Shown here: positions 19,237 to 30,266 of the stretch, piece by piece | Layout: the number at the start of each line of letters is the position of its first letter | How positions within the stretch are numbered: position 1 is the first letter of the stretch | Assembly: GCA_002151545.1 (NCBI GenBank) | Contig: CP021237.1 | Span: forward strand, 496,001-560,000 | Direction: 5' to 3' | DNA: 64,000 bases | Source of the DNA: Sphingobacteriaceae bacterium GW460-11-11-14-LB5 | GTDB lineage: Bacteria; Bacteroidota; Bacteroidia; Sphingobacteriales; Sphingobacteriaceae | The notes under the pieces: generated by a model | What the model was told of the DNA's origin: nothing | The model's input: the letters and a program-made list of their open reading frames with translations, nothing else | Database searches by the model: none | Position numbers and translations under genes: made by a program

Positions 19237-19268
19237 AAGCCCTTTAAATGCGTTTAAAGGGCTTTTTT
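19237..19268 (+). terminator. Terminator after serine palmitoyltransferase
   Basis: AAGCCCTTTAAA (19237-19248) and TTTAAAGGGCTT (19253-19264) form a perfect 12-bp stem with a TGCG loop and a T-run. Confidence 0.92.
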
Positions 19269-19357
19269 ATGGAGTGGTTTTTTGTAAAAACCTGTATTAC
19301 AGCTGTTTGAGCTGGTTATTTTTCAGGTAATATGTTTATAAATGCATAGAATGTGGA

Positions 19358-19388
19358 AAAAAACGGCGTAGAAGGCCGTTTTTTATTC
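19358..19388. terminator. Second hairpin, possibly bidirectional
   Basis: AAAAAACGGC (19358-19367) pairs with GCCGTTTTTT (19375-19384), giving A- and T-runs on both sides. It could stop read-through in either direction ahead of the mini-histone gene. Confidence 0.7.
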
Positions 19389-19479
19389 TTCTAAAAATTT
19401 TTTTATTTCATCAAACCCTTTAAATTAGAGTAGATAATTAAAAACTAAAAACCTTAAAGAACCATAGGAGTAATTAAAA

Positions 19480-19656
19480 ATGAAAAAATTCGAAGAAGTA
19501 AAAAGTTTAGTGGCAGCTTTAGAAGCTGATGCAGACAAATTTTATAACAAAGGTAACAGCGCTGCTGGAACCCGTATACGTAAAGGTATGCAGGATTTGA
19601 AAAACTTAGCTCAGGCCATTCGTTTAGAAGTTCAGGAAACCAAAAACAAAGCTTAA
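19480..19656 (+). CDS. Histone H1-like (Hc1-type) nucleoid protein
   Basis: A 58-residue basic protein starting MKKFEEVKSLVAALEADADK and ending QETKNKA. The pattern (helical, Lys-rich, GNSAAGTRIRKGMQDLKNLAQ in the middle) matches the Hc1 histone H1-like family known from Chlamydia, whose short versions are common in Bacteroidota. Predicted role: DNA binding and nucleoid compaction. AGGAG at 19466-19470 is well placed for the ATG at 19480. The gene stands alone between two terminators, as expected for an abundantly and separately expressed chromatin protein. Confidence 0.85.
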   Translation: MKKFEEVKSLVAALEADADKFYNKGNSAAGTRIRKGMQDLKNLAQAIRLEVQETKNKA

Positions 19657-19680
19657 GCGACCAAAATATTATAATGAAGA

Positions 19681-19708
19681 GCCTCAGGATATTTCTGAGG
19701 CTTTTTTT
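19681..19708 (+). terminator. Terminator of the mini-histone gene
   Basis: GCCTCAG (19681-19687) pairs with CTGAGGC (19695-19701), followed by seven T. Intrinsic terminator 24 bases after the stop codon. Confidence 0.88.
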
Positions 19709-19909
19709 GTACACTACATTTTCCTATTGCTATTTATCACTAAATATCATCTTTACTGTAAAATATATAAGACAAATTATCTTTCATTGCTTAACTTTCC
19801 TTAGCTTTCTATTTATTTGCTCCAGCCAGCCTTTTAGGTACAAACATTAAACGAAAATTTTGATTTTAGGGTATATGGAAAGCTTTGTGTTCAGTCAAAG
19901 TAGATAAAG

Positions 19910-19938
19910 CATACCAATTGCGTCATTCATTTGGTATG
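19910..19938. promoter_or_regulatory. Inverted repeat upstream of the Crp/AraC hybrid regulator
   Basis: CATACCAA (19910-19917) and TTGGTATG (19931-19938) are perfect complements separated by 13 bases, 28 bases before the regulator start. Spacing of about two helical turns between arm centres fits a dimeric DNA-binding protein, possibly the regulator itself. Confidence 0.5.
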
Positions 19939-19965
19939 AAGTGCTAACATTATTAACGGTATAAG

Positions 19966-20949
19966 GTGTCAAAACATTTGCAATACAATAAAGCAGAAAG
20001 TAAGGATGTAGGGTATGTGTTGAATGTGCTGGGTAGCGTGCATCCTGTAGATACTAAATTGAAAGAAGAATTTGAGCAACACCTTTTAACGCTAAGTATT
20101 AAAAAAGACCAGATACTGTTCAATGAGAATGAAGTATGCGAGTACATCTATTTCATTGTTAAAGGCGCTGTAATGGGTTGCACCACCCATAATAAACAGA
20201 AAATAACAACCTATATCTCAGTCGAAAATGATTTTGTAAGTTCTATATCAGGTCTTCATGGATCGGGTTATTCGGAAGAATATGTGGTAGCTGTTGAAGA
20301 TACAGATCTGTTGGCCATCCACAATAATGAACTCAATCGGCTTTTTGCACATCACTTCGAGCTCAATTATATCTTTAGGGTTGTTTTAGAAAAATATTAC
20401 AAAGATGCCCAGCACAGAGCACATATTATACGTGTGGGGAATGCAAAAGAAAGGTATCTGTATTTTGCCAAAACTAATCCGGGTTATTTAGACCGTCTGC
20501 CTTTGGAACTGGTGGCTTCTTTGCTGAATGTTAAGGCCTCTACACTTTTATCCATCAAGAAAAATTTTTCAAAACCTAAAGAGCGTAGCAGAGACCTGGA
20601 AGAATGTGGGCGAAAATTGGAACTCTACGTGAACAAACATCAATTGTTCAGGCAAAAAGATATCAGGCTCCATTCTCTCGCTCAGAAAATAGGGATAAGC
20701 AGTCATCAACTTTCTGTTGTATTAAACAGCTATTTCAATAAAAGCTTTATTGATTATATTAACCAGTATCGGGTAACCTGGATCAAGGATAGCATCCGCA
20801 ATCCGGAGATTATGCAAAATTTCACGCTGGAGGCATTGGCTTACAGTGCAGGTTTTTCTTCCAGGAGTGCTTTCTATAACGCTTTTAAAAAAGTAGTGGG
20901 AATGAGCCCTGTTGAGTATTCAAAGAACATCGGGAAAGAAAAACGTTAG
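19966..20949 (+). CDS. Crp-like sensor fused to an AraC-type DNA-binding domain
   Basis: 327 residues from GTG 19966. Residues about 20-130 form a cyclic-nucleotide-binding-like beta barrel (IYFIVKGAVMGCTTHN). Residues about 150-200 look like a residual Crp winged helix (RLPLELVASLLNVKASTLLSIKKNF). Residues about 225-325 are a two-helix-turn-helix AraC domain (LHSLAQKIGISSHQLSVVLNSYF ... LEALAYSAGFSSRSAFYNAFKKVVGMSP). Crp and AraC proteins normally use different sensor/DNA-binding pairings, so this is a chimera. Ligand and targets are unknown; the dyad just upstream suggests autoregulation. Confidence 0.8.
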   Translation: MSKHLQYNKAESKDVGYVLNVLGSVHPVDTKLKEEFEQHLLTLSIKKDQILFNENEVCEYIYFIVKGAVMGCTTHNKQKITTYISVENDFVSSISGLHGSGYSEEYVVAVEDTDLLAIHNNELNRLFAHHFELNYIFRVVLEKYYKDAQHRAHIIRVGNAKERYLYFAKTNPGYLDRLPLELVASLLNVKASTLLSIKKNFSKPKERSRDLEECGRKLELYVNKHQLFRQKDIRLHSLAQKIGISSHQLSVVLNSYFNKSFIDYINQYRVTWIKDSIRNPEIMQNFTLEALAYSAGFSSRSAFYNAFKKVVGMSPVEYSKNIGKEKR

Positions 20950-21134
20950 CTTAACGTTTTTGTTACAGAAACGTCGCTTTAAGCTGCTTTTTGCCGGCTA
21001 GTTGTACTGATTTATAATATAGGACAAACTTGGTCCGGTTATCTTCGCCAGAAGTGGCCTGAATAGCTAATTTCGTTCAATAAACGTTAACGATATAGCT
21101 TTCACTGGCTTTTTAGCCACAATTGATTAAAACT

Positions 21135-21617
21135 ATGATAAGAATAATGCGTGCTGCAGACTGGAGTGAGGTTAGTGCTATTTATCAGGAAGGAATCGAT
21201 ACAGGTACGGCGAGTTTTAGAACCCCTGATATTTCCTGGAAAGACTGGGATTCATCACACCTTAAAGCTTGCAGGTTTGTGGCCTGCAAAGGTAAAGAAA
21301 TTATAGGCTGGAGCGCGCTTTTGCCGGTATCTGCAAATTACGATATTGGTAGGGTAGGCGAGATAGAAGTGTATGTTAAACATGGCTCCAAAGGCCAGGG
21401 GATAGGCTCCTTATTATTGGATGCCTTGGTTAAAGAAAGTGAAAATAAAGGCATTTGGATGCTTCAGGCAGGAATTTTTCTACAAAATTCAGCCATATTG
21501 AAAATCCACGAAAAAGCGGGCTTTAGGGTAGTAGGATACAGGGAAAAAATAGGCAAAGCCAAAGGCGTATGGCAGGATAACCTGCTGATGGAACGCCGGA
21601 ATAAATTAATTGCTTAA
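21135..21617 (+). CDS. GNAT acetyltransferase, phosphinothricin-acetyltransferase type
   Basis: 160 residues from ATG 21135 (MIRIMRAADWSEVSAIYQEG). GNAT fold with the acetyl-CoA motif GSKGQGIGSLLLDALV (about 83-98) and the Pat/Bar-type end NSAILKIHEKAGFRVVGYREKIGK. Relatives acetylate L-phosphinothricin, methionine sulfone or other amino-group substrates; the true substrate cannot be read from sequence. It stands alone after the hybrid regulator, with a hairpin directly after the stop. Confidence 0.8.
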   Translation: MIRIMRAADWSEVSAIYQEGIDTGTASFRTPDISWKDWDSSHLKACRFVACKGKEIIGWSALLPVSANYDIGRVGEIEVYVKHGSKGQGIGSLLLDALVKESENKGIWMLQAGIFLQNSAILKIHEKAGFRVVGYREKIGKAKGVWQDNLLMERRNKLIA

Positions 21618-21626
21618 TATTTTTAT

Positions 21627-21659
21627 AAGAGAGATTGTATTATAAATGCAATCTCTCTT
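21627..21659. terminator. Hairpin after the acetyltransferase
   Basis: AAGAGAGATTG (21627-21637) pairs with CAATCTCTCTT (21649-21659): an 11-bp perfect stem. Little T-run follows, so termination may be partial. Confidence 0.6.
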
Positions 21660-21668
21660 CAAATGCTT

Positions 21669-21713
21669 TCATGTTGAGCTTGTCGAACATATTTCAACAG
21701 GCTCAGGATGACA
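21669..21713. repeat. Degenerate GAGCTTGTCGAA palindromic repeat
   Basis: The arms TCATGTTGAGCTTGTCGAA and TTCAACAGGCTCAGGATGA are imperfect reverse complements. This sequence type is a dispersed intergenic palindrome seen in many bacterial genomes including Bacteroidota (from memory; the copy number here was not counted). It sits between convergent genes. Confidence 0.6.
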
Positions 21714-21739
21714 AATCTTATAAAAATCTCCTTTTCTAC

Positions 21740-22030
21740 TTAACGGATAAATTTATAATCGTCTAATCGGTCTGATTTTACAAAACGCGTAAGTTTTCCC
21801 TGATAAAAATAAAAGAATGTAAATGGTTCCGGTTTGGGAATAAACGATGTGGTGATAATGCGATAAATACTCGTTCCATCATCATTGGCCAGCATCAGTT
21901 CTGCAGAGCGGTTAGCACGTTTAAATTCATTTTCCGGCATACCGATCGTAATCGACGATTCCTGGTAGGATCTGCTCTTGCAGCCCATAGCCATTACCGC
22001 CACCAGGGCGATTAATACTAATTTTTTCAT
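21740..22030 (-). CDS. Small lipoprotein
   Basis: 96 residues from the ATG at 22030 (MKKLVLIALVAVMAMGCKS). The signal sequence ends in a lipobox (AMGC), so the mature protein should be lipid-anchored. The ITIGMPENEFKRA stretch resembles the start of BamE/SmpA-like small lipoproteins, but similarity is limited, so I give no firm function. An in-frame start 36 bases upstream would place a polar segment before the signal peptide and is rejected. Confidence 0.7.
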   Translation of the reverse strand: MKKLVLIALVAVMAMGCKSRSYQESSITIGMPENEFKRANRSAELMLANDDGTSIYRIITTSFIPKPEPFTFFYFYQGKLTRFVKSDRLDDYKFIR

Positions 22031-22181
22031 TGTGTGTTTAATTTGTGTGTATCGAAGCCAATTCAATAATGATGCCCTTAATATGCTTAAAACGCTTGTA
22101 GGATTGCAGTTTTTAGCGTTTGTTTTAAGGTGTTGATTGTCAGAATATTAATTTGCGTAATTTTTTATTTACACACAAAAA

Positions 22182-22227
22182 AACAGATTGTCTTCATTTA
22201 CTTTTCAGCAAAATCAAACAATCTGTT
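22182..22227 (-). terminator. Terminator of dapA
   Basis: On the minus strand AACAGATTGT (22227-22218) pairs with ACAATCTGTT (22191-22182) across a 26-base loop and runs into eight T. The loop is long but the T-run is strong. Confidence 0.65.
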
Positions 22228-22250
22228 CTAAAATATGATTATGGAGCAGT

Positions 22251-23138
22251 TTAAGCTACTTCACTCAGTTTTTCTATTTCTGCTATAATTGATTTTTCTA
22301 ATGATGCAGAAGCTTTAACCAATGGTAATCTTACCGTATCGCCACAAACACCTAGATGTTTTAATGCCGCTTTTATTCCTGCCGGATTCCCCTCAGCAAA
22401 AGCCAAACGGGTGAATTCTATTAAGCCTAAATGAGCAGGCAAAGCAGCTTTATAATCGCCAGCTAAACATAGTTTTACCATATCAGAGAACTGTTTAGGT
22501 AAAGCGTTTCCGATTACTGAAATAATCCCTGCAGCACCTAACGCGATCATGGGCAAAGTAACCGGGTCATCACCAGAGATTAAAAGAAAATCTGCTGGTT
22601 TATCTCTCATTATCTGGTTAAACTGATCAAAACTACCTGAAGCTTCTTTGGTAGCAATAATGTTTTTAAAATCATGCGCCAGTCTGCAGGTCGTTTCCGG
22701 ACTCATGTTGCTTCCTGTACGACCTGGTACATTATATAAAATCAAATCTAAAGGAGAAATTTCAGCTAAATATTTATAATGCTGATAAATTCCTTCCTGA
22801 GTAGGTTTATTGTAATAAGGACTAACCGATAAAATTGCGCTATAACCAGCAGCATCCAAAGATTTAATATCTTCAGCCACGGCTAATGTGTTATTGCCAC
22901 CTATGCCGGCAACTAACGGTAATCTGTTGTTATTAATTTCAGCAGTATAGGCCCACACCTTCTTCTTCTCGTCCTTGGTCATTGTAGCGGTTTCGCCGGT
23001 TGTACCTAAAGAAACGAGGTAATCTATCCCTCCGTCTACCAAATGATTAATCAGGTTTTTTAAGCCGTTATAATCAACTGATCCATCTGTGTTGAAAGGT
23101 GTAACCAATGCCACACCAGTACCCTGAAATTTGTTCAT
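22251..23138 (-). CDS. dapA: 4-hydroxy-tetrahydrodipicolinate synthase
   Basis: 295 residues, TIM-barrel aldolase. The Schiff-base lysine is in IATKEASGS (Lys164), the catalytic tyrosine in LILYNVPGRTG (Tyr135), and GTTGETATM binds the pyruvate carboxylate. It condenses pyruvate with aspartate semialdehyde on the route to diaminopimelate and lysine, which supplies MurE in the same window. Length is normal for DapA rather than for the related sialate or KDG aldolases. Confidence 0.93.
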   Translation of the reverse strand: MNKFQGTGVALVTPFNTDGSVDYNGLKNLINHLVDGGIDYLVSLGTTGETATMTKDEKKKVWAYTAEINNNRLPLVAGIGGNNTLAVAEDIKSLDAAGYSAILSVSPYYNKPTQEGIYQHYKYLAEISPLDLILYNVPGRTGSNMSPETTCRLAHDFKNIIATKEASGSFDQFNQIMRDKPADFLLISGDDPVTLPMIALGAAGIISVIGNALPKQFSDMVKLCLAGDYKAALPAHLGLIEFTRLAFAEGNPAGIKAALKHLGVCGDTVRLPLVKASASLEKSIIAEIEKLSEVA

Positions 23139-23276
23139 TATATAATTTACTTTTTGTTTTTACCACGGAGCCACAAAGGGCACCAGGCTTTTATCTTTAG
23201 GTTATAAATAGCTATCTATAACTCTTTTTATTCCATCTTTTATTTTTGCCTCATTAAAATTAATGAGTAATGCATA

Positions 23277-25322
<2,046 letters not shown>

Positions 25323-26825
25323 TTAATATTTTAGTTGTAAAAGCTGTAAATCTACTTTCTTGCTAAAAATGCCCATACGCTCAATAAATGGAATAATAAA
25401 ACTACCATTTAGCCAGCTGATGGACTCGGTATTGGCATAATAAGAATTTTTGATGTCGTCCTTAGATATCAGATTGATTTTGTTTATTGTACCCGATTCC
25501 AAGTTCATTTCAGCATATACGGTAGCAACTGAAGTAAGACCATCTTTTTGGTTAGCTAAGATTCGAAGGGTTTTCTCTGCCAGGTTGAACGAAACCTCTG
25601 ATCCCTCTCCCGCGATACTACTTGTATAATCACGGGGCAAGAATTGATGATAAAGTGGTTTCATTTGAACATCATAGGCATTCATCAGAAGTGATCCCTC
25701 AGATGTAATAGAACCATGGCTGCTCGTAACAGAGAACCTTGGGGAAATAGTAACGAGAAGCGTATTGTTGTATTCTGCAATATGTCTGATATTCATGTAT
25801 TTAATATCTGAGAAAGTCAGATCGTTGAATTTTTTGTTGACCGGTACAAAAGACTTTTGCAGTTCTTTAATATGGGTTTTATCAAAAACTTCCTTTGTAG
25901 AGGTATAGGTGCCGTTATTGAAATCGATTCTTGCAATTAACGTAGAGCGTTCCTTGTTCGTATTTTTGTAGAATATGCCAATGTAATTTACCAGGGGCTT
26001 TTTACTACTTGCAAAACTTATCGACGATATTTCATCCTGATTAAAAGCATCCAAAGGAATGCTAACGGTTTTAAGTGGGCTGGGGTTGCTGCTCAAATAA
26101 ATTGCAACATTGCATTTTCCTTTCGAAGCATCTACCGTACTGATGATAAAACTGCCGTCATCTCCACAAGATGCTTTCCAGGTATCTCCATCTGGCATTT
26201 CAGGCTCCATTTTTTGAATCTGCTCCAGTTTATCATTAAAATCGATTACGGTGTAGCTTTGAGATTCATTAAAATCCTTATCCATTTTTAGTGCCGTGAA
26301 GAAGCCAACAACAGGTAATCCAATATGCACCTTGCGTTTTAGGCCGGTTAATCTGGTGGCCATCTTAAAATAAGAGCCATCTTTAGCCATAAAAAATTCT
26401 GGTGTTTCAACATAATCTTTGCTTCCTTCGTAAATTACTTTTTCGGAAAGTATTTTACCGGTTTTTTCTTCGAGAAGATAGGCTTTAAACTGGTTGGTGA
26501 AACTTTTGAAATAACTGCGGTCTGAAGCAGCAATAACCATGATATTGTTTTTGAACTTTCCAATGGCCATTGGAAAACCGACAAGTGTTGTCAGCCATTG
26601 CTGACTGAGCTTATCATCAACGGTAACCACTGCAAAGTCGGCTTTGGGAACGTCAACAATCATGGCGATGGCATTACCCGATAAATCTACCTTAGTGCCA
26701 TAATTACTATCATAAGAAGCCCTGATGTTCCAAGTTGGTTTTTTAATGACATTAATCTGCTGTTGAGCGAAGGTATTGAACTGCAAAAAGATAAGCAATA
26801 GGGAGAGAATTAGTTTAATTTTCAT
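25323..26825 (-). CDS. Exported protein of unknown function
   Basis: 500 residues with a signal peptide (MKIKLILSLLLIFLQFNTFAQQ) and no further membrane segment. The body is rich in beta-strand-like segments and aromatic residues, suggesting a beta-propeller-like periplasmic or secreted protein, but no family motif is recognised. A TATATTTG -7 box lies at 26853-26846, about 20 bases before the start. It may form its own unit upstream of ligA. Confidence 0.7.
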   Translation of the reverse strand: MKIKLILSLLLIFLQFNTFAQQQINVIKKPTWNIRASYDSNYGTKVDLSGNAIAMIVDVPKADFAVVTVDDKLSQQWLTTLVGFPMAIGKFKNNIMVIAASDRSYFKSFTNQFKAYLLEEKTGKILSEKVIYEGSKDYVETPEFFMAKDGSYFKMATRLTGLKRKVHIGLPVVGFFTALKMDKDFNESQSYTVIDFNDKLEQIQKMEPEMPDGDTWKASCGDDGSFIISTVDASKGKCNVAIYLSSNPSPLKTVSIPLDAFNQDEISSISFASSKKPLVNYIGIFYKNTNKERSTLIARIDFNNGTYTSTKEVFDKTHIKELQKSFVPVNKKFNDLTFSDIKYMNIRHIAEYNNTLLVTISPRFSVTSSHGSITSEGSLLMNAYDVQMKPLYHQFLPRDYTSSIAGEGSEVSFNLAEKTLRILANQKDGLTSVATVYAEMNLESGTINKINLISKDDIKNSYYANTESISWLNGSFIIPFIERMGIFSKKVDLQLLQLKY

Positions 26826-26862
26826 TTAGTTATTTGGTTTTTGCCCAAATATATCAAAATAA

Positions 26863-27537
26863 TCAAACCAGTTTTTTCTCAATTTCCTTAAAAATATCCA
26901 TATAGTCTTTTTCTAAAACCACTTTGAAAAGGCCCAGCTGAAAAGTAAGCTCCTGCAACTGCTTTTCACTTAATGTTTCTGGCCATAAACGCATACAGAT
27001 TCTGTTAAGGGCATAACTGATGTTTTCGAGTTTTTGATAGCTTAACAGGTATTTACTGCTGATGAATTTTGCTAAAAACCCAAAAAATACTTCAGGATCT
27101 TTTAGCTTGCAGTGCTCCAGAAAATCGCTTAATGATTCTTTTTTTACTGCTTCGAGTTTATCGTAAAAATGGTTTACCTGGATTAAGTTGTGTTCAACCA
27201 ATAAATGATCCAATAAAAGTTCTAAGCCAATATGCGCGAGAAATGAGGGACGAACTGCTGTATTTTCAACTATAGGTTTAATGAGCTGCTTAAGTTCGGT
27301 GGTTTTTTCCAAAAAGAAATTAGAGGAATGAAAAAGCAGGTCGACAGCTAAATGTCTTTTCCAGCCAAAAAGCAGGTTTTCCTCATCAGGATTTCCTTTA
27401 AACAAGAATTCGTTTTTCTGTGGGTATAAATTTGCCTCTTTGGCAGCATTTTTAATCAGATCTGGCAAAACCGTTCCCATTACCACATTGGCATCATTAT
27501 TTGTCCGGTCGAAATAATAATGGGATAAAAAGTTCAT
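26863..27537 (-). CDS. ACP phosphodiesterase-like protein (AcpH/DUF479 type)
   Basis: 224 residues, all-helical. The start MNFLSHYYFDR with a following GTVLPDLIK is the signature of AcpH-like proteins, whose metal-binding His/Asp residues belong to an HD-like fold; HLAVDLLFHSS and GLELLLDHLL are in the right places. E. coli AcpH removes the phosphopantetheine arm from acyl carrier protein. Sequence drift is considerable, so the exact reaction is uncertain. Confidence 0.65.
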   Translation of the reverse strand: MNFLSHYYFDRTNNDANVVMGTVLPDLIKNAAKEANLYPQKNEFLFKGNPDEENLLFGWKRHLAVDLLFHSSNFFLEKTTELKQLIKPIVENTAVRPSFLAHIGLELLLDHLLVEHNLIQVNHFYDKLEAVKKESLSDFLEHCKLKDPEVFFGFLAKFISSKYLLSYQKLENISYALNRICMRLWPETLSEKQLQELTFQLGLFKVVLEKDYMDIFKEIEKKLV

Positions 27538-27647
27538 CTTGCAATGTAATGTTTTCTTGTATTGTTGTAAAGAACCAATAGTAAAATATTGGTAAGGATA
27601 GGAGGTGGAAAGATCAATTATGGTAACTCAATTACAATACCAACTAA

Positions 27648-27680
27648 TTTGCTTTAAACTAAGCTAAAATTTTATCTTTG
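27648..27680 (+). promoter_or_regulatory. Promoter of tyrS
   Basis: TTTG at 27648-27651, a 21-base spacer and TATCTTTG at 27673-27680 match the Bacteroidota -33/-7 consensus. Transcription would begin near 27687, leaving a leader of about 20 bases. Confidence 0.8.
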
Positions 27681-27707
27681 CACCCACATTATTAAAGTGT
27701 TTGTACA

Positions 27708-28994
27708 ATGACGAATTTTGTTGAAGAGTTAAGATGGCGTGGCATGCTGCATGATATTATGCCGAATACGGAGGAAAAGTTAAACGAGGGTATGACTTCT
27801 GGTTATATCGGTTTCGACCCCACCGCAGATTCGTTGCACGTTGGTCACTTAACGCAGATCATGACACTGATTCATTTTCAAAATGCCGGGCACAAACCAT
27901 TTGCTTTGGTTGGTGGTGCTACGGGTATGGTGGGCGATCCATCAGGCAAATCTGATGAACGTAATCTTCAGACCCCTGAAATGATTGAGCATAACCTGAA
28001 AGGGATGAAAAAGCAATTGGCTAAATTCTTAAAATTTGAAGAAGGTGGAAATGGCGCAGTAATGGTTAACAATGCCGATTGGTTTAAGGATATGAATCTT
28101 TTTACCTTTATCAGGGATGTAGGTAAACACATTACCGTAAATTACATGATGGCGAAAGACAGCGTTAAAAGACGTTTGGAGGGTGATTCTGGTCTGTCTT
28201 TTACCGAGTTCTGTTACCAGTTGATTCAGGGTTACGATTTCTATCATTTATGGAAAAACGAAAACTGCTTGGTACAGATGGGCGGATCTGATCAATGGGG
28301 TAATATTGTTACCGGTACAGAGCTGATCAGAAGAAAAGATGCCGGTACAGCTTATGCCATTACCACACAATTGATCAAAAAGGCAGATGGAACCAAATTC
28401 GGTAAAACCGAGAGTGGTGCAGTTTGGTTAGACCCAGAGAAAACTTCTCCATATAAATTTTACCAGTTCTGGTTGAATGCATCCGATGACGATGTGAAAA
28501 AATGGATCCGCATTTTTACCCTTAAAAATAAGGAAGAAATAGAAGCCTTAGAAAAAGAACATGATGCGGCACCACATTTGCGTATCCTGCAGAAAGCTTT
28601 AGCTGAAGATATCACCATCAAAACACACTCAGTGGAAGCGTTGGAAACGGCTATTAAAACTTCAGAATTCTTGTTCGGAAACGGATCTTTAGAATTTTTG
28701 AAAAGCTTGTCAGAAAATCAGGTGTTAGAAATGTTCGAAGGTATTCCGCAGTTTAATATTTCGAAATCTGAATTGGCTGATGGCATTGATGCGGCTACTT
28801 TATTTGCAGAAAAGGCTGCTGTTTTCTCCTCTAAAGGCGAAACCAAAAAACTGATCCAGGGTGGAGGTGTTTCTGTAAATAAAGAAAAAGTAGCAGATGC
28901 TACCCAGGTTTTCAATACCGCTCATTTGATCAACGATAAATTTATTGTGGTACAAAAAGGAAAGAAAAACTACTTCCTTTTAATCGCAGATTAA
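27708..28994 (+). CDS. tyrS: Tyrosyl-tRNA synthetase
   Basis: 428 residues, class I synthetase. The HIGH motif appears as HVGH (about residues 44-47) and the KMSKS loop as [16 protein letters not shown] and GGSDQWGNI bind tyrosine. A C-terminal S4 RNA-binding domain (about 355-428) follows. It charges tRNA-Tyr. A hairpin immediately follows the stop. Confidence 0.95.
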   Translation: MTNFVEELRWRGMLHDIMPNTEEKLNEGMTSGYIGFDPTADSLHVGHLTQIMTLIHFQNAGHKPFALVGGATGMVGDPSGKSDERNLQTPEMIEHNLKGMKKQLAKFLKFEEGGNGAVMVNNADWFKDMNLFTFIRDVGKHITVNYMMAKDSVKRRLEGDSGLSFTEFCYQLIQGYDFYHLWKNENCLVQMGGSDQWGNIVTGTELIRRKDAGTAYAITTQLIKKADGTKFGKTESGAVWLDPEKTSPYKFYQFWLNASDDDVKKWIRIFTLKNKEEIEALEKEHDAAPHLRILQKALAEDITIKTHSVEALETAIKTSEFLFGNGSLEFLKSLSENQVLEMFEGIPQFNISKSELADGIDAATLFAEKAAVFSSKGETKKLIQGGGVSVNKEKVADATQVFNTAHLINDKFIVVQKGKKNYFLLIAD

Positions 28995-29000
28995 TATTTT

Positions 29001-29045
29001 CGGGCCCAATGAAATTAAAGGTAAAAGATTTATTCATTGGGCTCG
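29001..29045 (+). terminator. Hairpin after tyrS
   Basis: CGGGCCCAATGAA (29001-29013) pairs with TTCATTGGGCTCG (29033-29045) with one G.U wobble. The T-run is poor (AATTTAA), so termination may be weak. It overlaps the putative start of the decayed gene that follows. Confidence 0.5.
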
Positions 29046-29459
29046 AATTTAAGATAGAACAGGAAGTTGATCTCCCAGCAGAAATTCTTTTAGCGCGTAT
29101 CACTAAATAATTAAAAAAACAGGATTACCTGATTTTAGATCGATCAATTCAAAAAATCCTGTTTGAACAAAGATACCTTCATGAGAAGGTCACAATCTTT
29201 TATATTTGGGATAAAGTAAGAAATGGTAGTTTCGAAGTAGTTGAAAATGATAGCCATCAAATCTTAAAATTTCTGTTTTCGGTATCAATATCTGGGATAA
29301 TTCTGTCCATCCTTACCCTAATTAGGATATGTTGGATGGTTGGCTATATGGTTCCCTCTTGCACTTATTTTTACAATACTCACGACTCAAAGAGTAATCG
29401 ATATCAAAAACAAGACAAACGAAATTTTTAAAGAGATTACCCGACCAGAAGCAAATTAA
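29009..29459 (+). pseudogene. Decayed small membrane protein gene
   Basis: Reading from ATG 29009 gives MKLKVKDLFIGLEFKIEQEV..., an in-frame TAA at 29108-29110, then continued coding (KKQDYLILDRSIQKILFEQR). Near 29322-29328 the frame shifts; removing one A restores ...ILTLIGYVGWLAIWFPLALIFTILTTQRV and an end at 29459. The repaired product would be about 149 residues with two C-terminal membrane helices. One nonsense change plus one frameshift argue for true decay rather than error. The family is not named with confidence. Confidence 0.6.
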
Positions 29460-29468
29460 TCATCGTCG

Positions 29469-30266
29469 TTATAATAAATTGGCTTTTAAAAATTTTTCTT
29501 TGATCTTAAGACTTTCGATCAACCGGTCGGCCATAAAGGTGAGCATTGATCCAGGTGTGTGCTCTTCCGCTTCGAAAGTGTTCATGTAATCTGATTTGTT
29601 AATCAATTTAATGAATATAGGAGGATATTTAAACTTAAGGAGAATGATGTTCATGATGATTCTTGCAATTCTTCCATTTCCATCACCAAAAGGATGGATC
29701 GTATTTAAAAATTGAAAATGAAATTCTGTTACAATCTTCAAGATGTGGTCATCATTCGCATTTAATGTCAATGAGGATAAACGGTGGTTTGTCTTTTTTA
29801 TTAAATCTGAGACAGCCACGGGTACATCATGAGGTTGTTTGTAGTAATGAATTTTACCAGATGAACGGGTAGTTACATTCTCAAGGATTTTGTACTTTCC
29901 AGGATCGTAGTGGATCGAATCAGACCATTGATCGGGGCTTTGCATCAGTACTTTATGAAGACGTTTAATATTTGCCTCAGTAATCTTGGTTGCCTGGTAT
30001 TGCCCGAAAACCTCATCAAGTACCTGTTGGTGATTTAAGATATCCAGACAATCGCTGGTGGATGTATTTTTAGGAGCTACAAATTCTTTTAGTAATTGTA
30101 TGGTCTGCCCGTAGGTCAGCGCATTACCTTCTATCTTGTTCGAGTTATACGTAAAGTCAATCTTGATCTTTTCAATAAAGTCATGGTCCCAATCTTTACC
30201 TACATTAAAGGCATCTATTTTTTTTTTTAGGCGATCAATCTTTTTTAACTTCGCTAAAATATCCAT
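29469..30266 (-). CDS. Fic-domain AMP transferase
   Basis: 265 residues. The core motif HPFGDGNGRIAR begins at His191. An N-terminal helix carries SNKIEGN with the S-x-x-x-E-G inhibitory motif (Ser42, Glu46, Gly47), so it is a class II, self-inhibited Fic protein. Fic enzymes transfer AMP, and sometimes other nucleotide parts, to target hydroxyls. The start overlaps the preceding small gene by one base (TAATG), so the two are translated together. Confidence 0.85.
   Translation of the reverse strand: MDILAKLKKIDRLKKKIDAFNVGKDWDHDFIEKIKIDFTYNSNKIEGNALTYGQTIQLLKEFVAPKNTSTSDCLDILNHQQVLDEVFGQYQATKITEANIKRLHKVLMQSPDQWSDSIHYDPGKYKILENVTTRSSGKIHYYKQPHDVPVAVSDLIKKTNHRLSSLTLNANDDHILKIVTEFHFQFLNTIHPFGDGNGRIARIIMNIILLKFKYPPIFIKLINKSDYMNTFEAEEHTPGSMLTFMADRLIESLKIKEKFLKANLL

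Larger units (their letters stand above)
19657..19965. other. Gap after the mini-histone gene
   Basis: No gene. It holds the histone terminator (19681-19708) and, near its right end, the CATACCAA/TTGGTATG dyad at 19910-19938. The rest is AT-rich without a readable frame. Confidence 0.6.

Noticed and set aside
29115-29170. 10-bp inverted repeat (ACAGGATT/AATCCTGT) inside the decayed gene
   Set aside because: No T-run and it lies within coding-like sequence; treated as chance.
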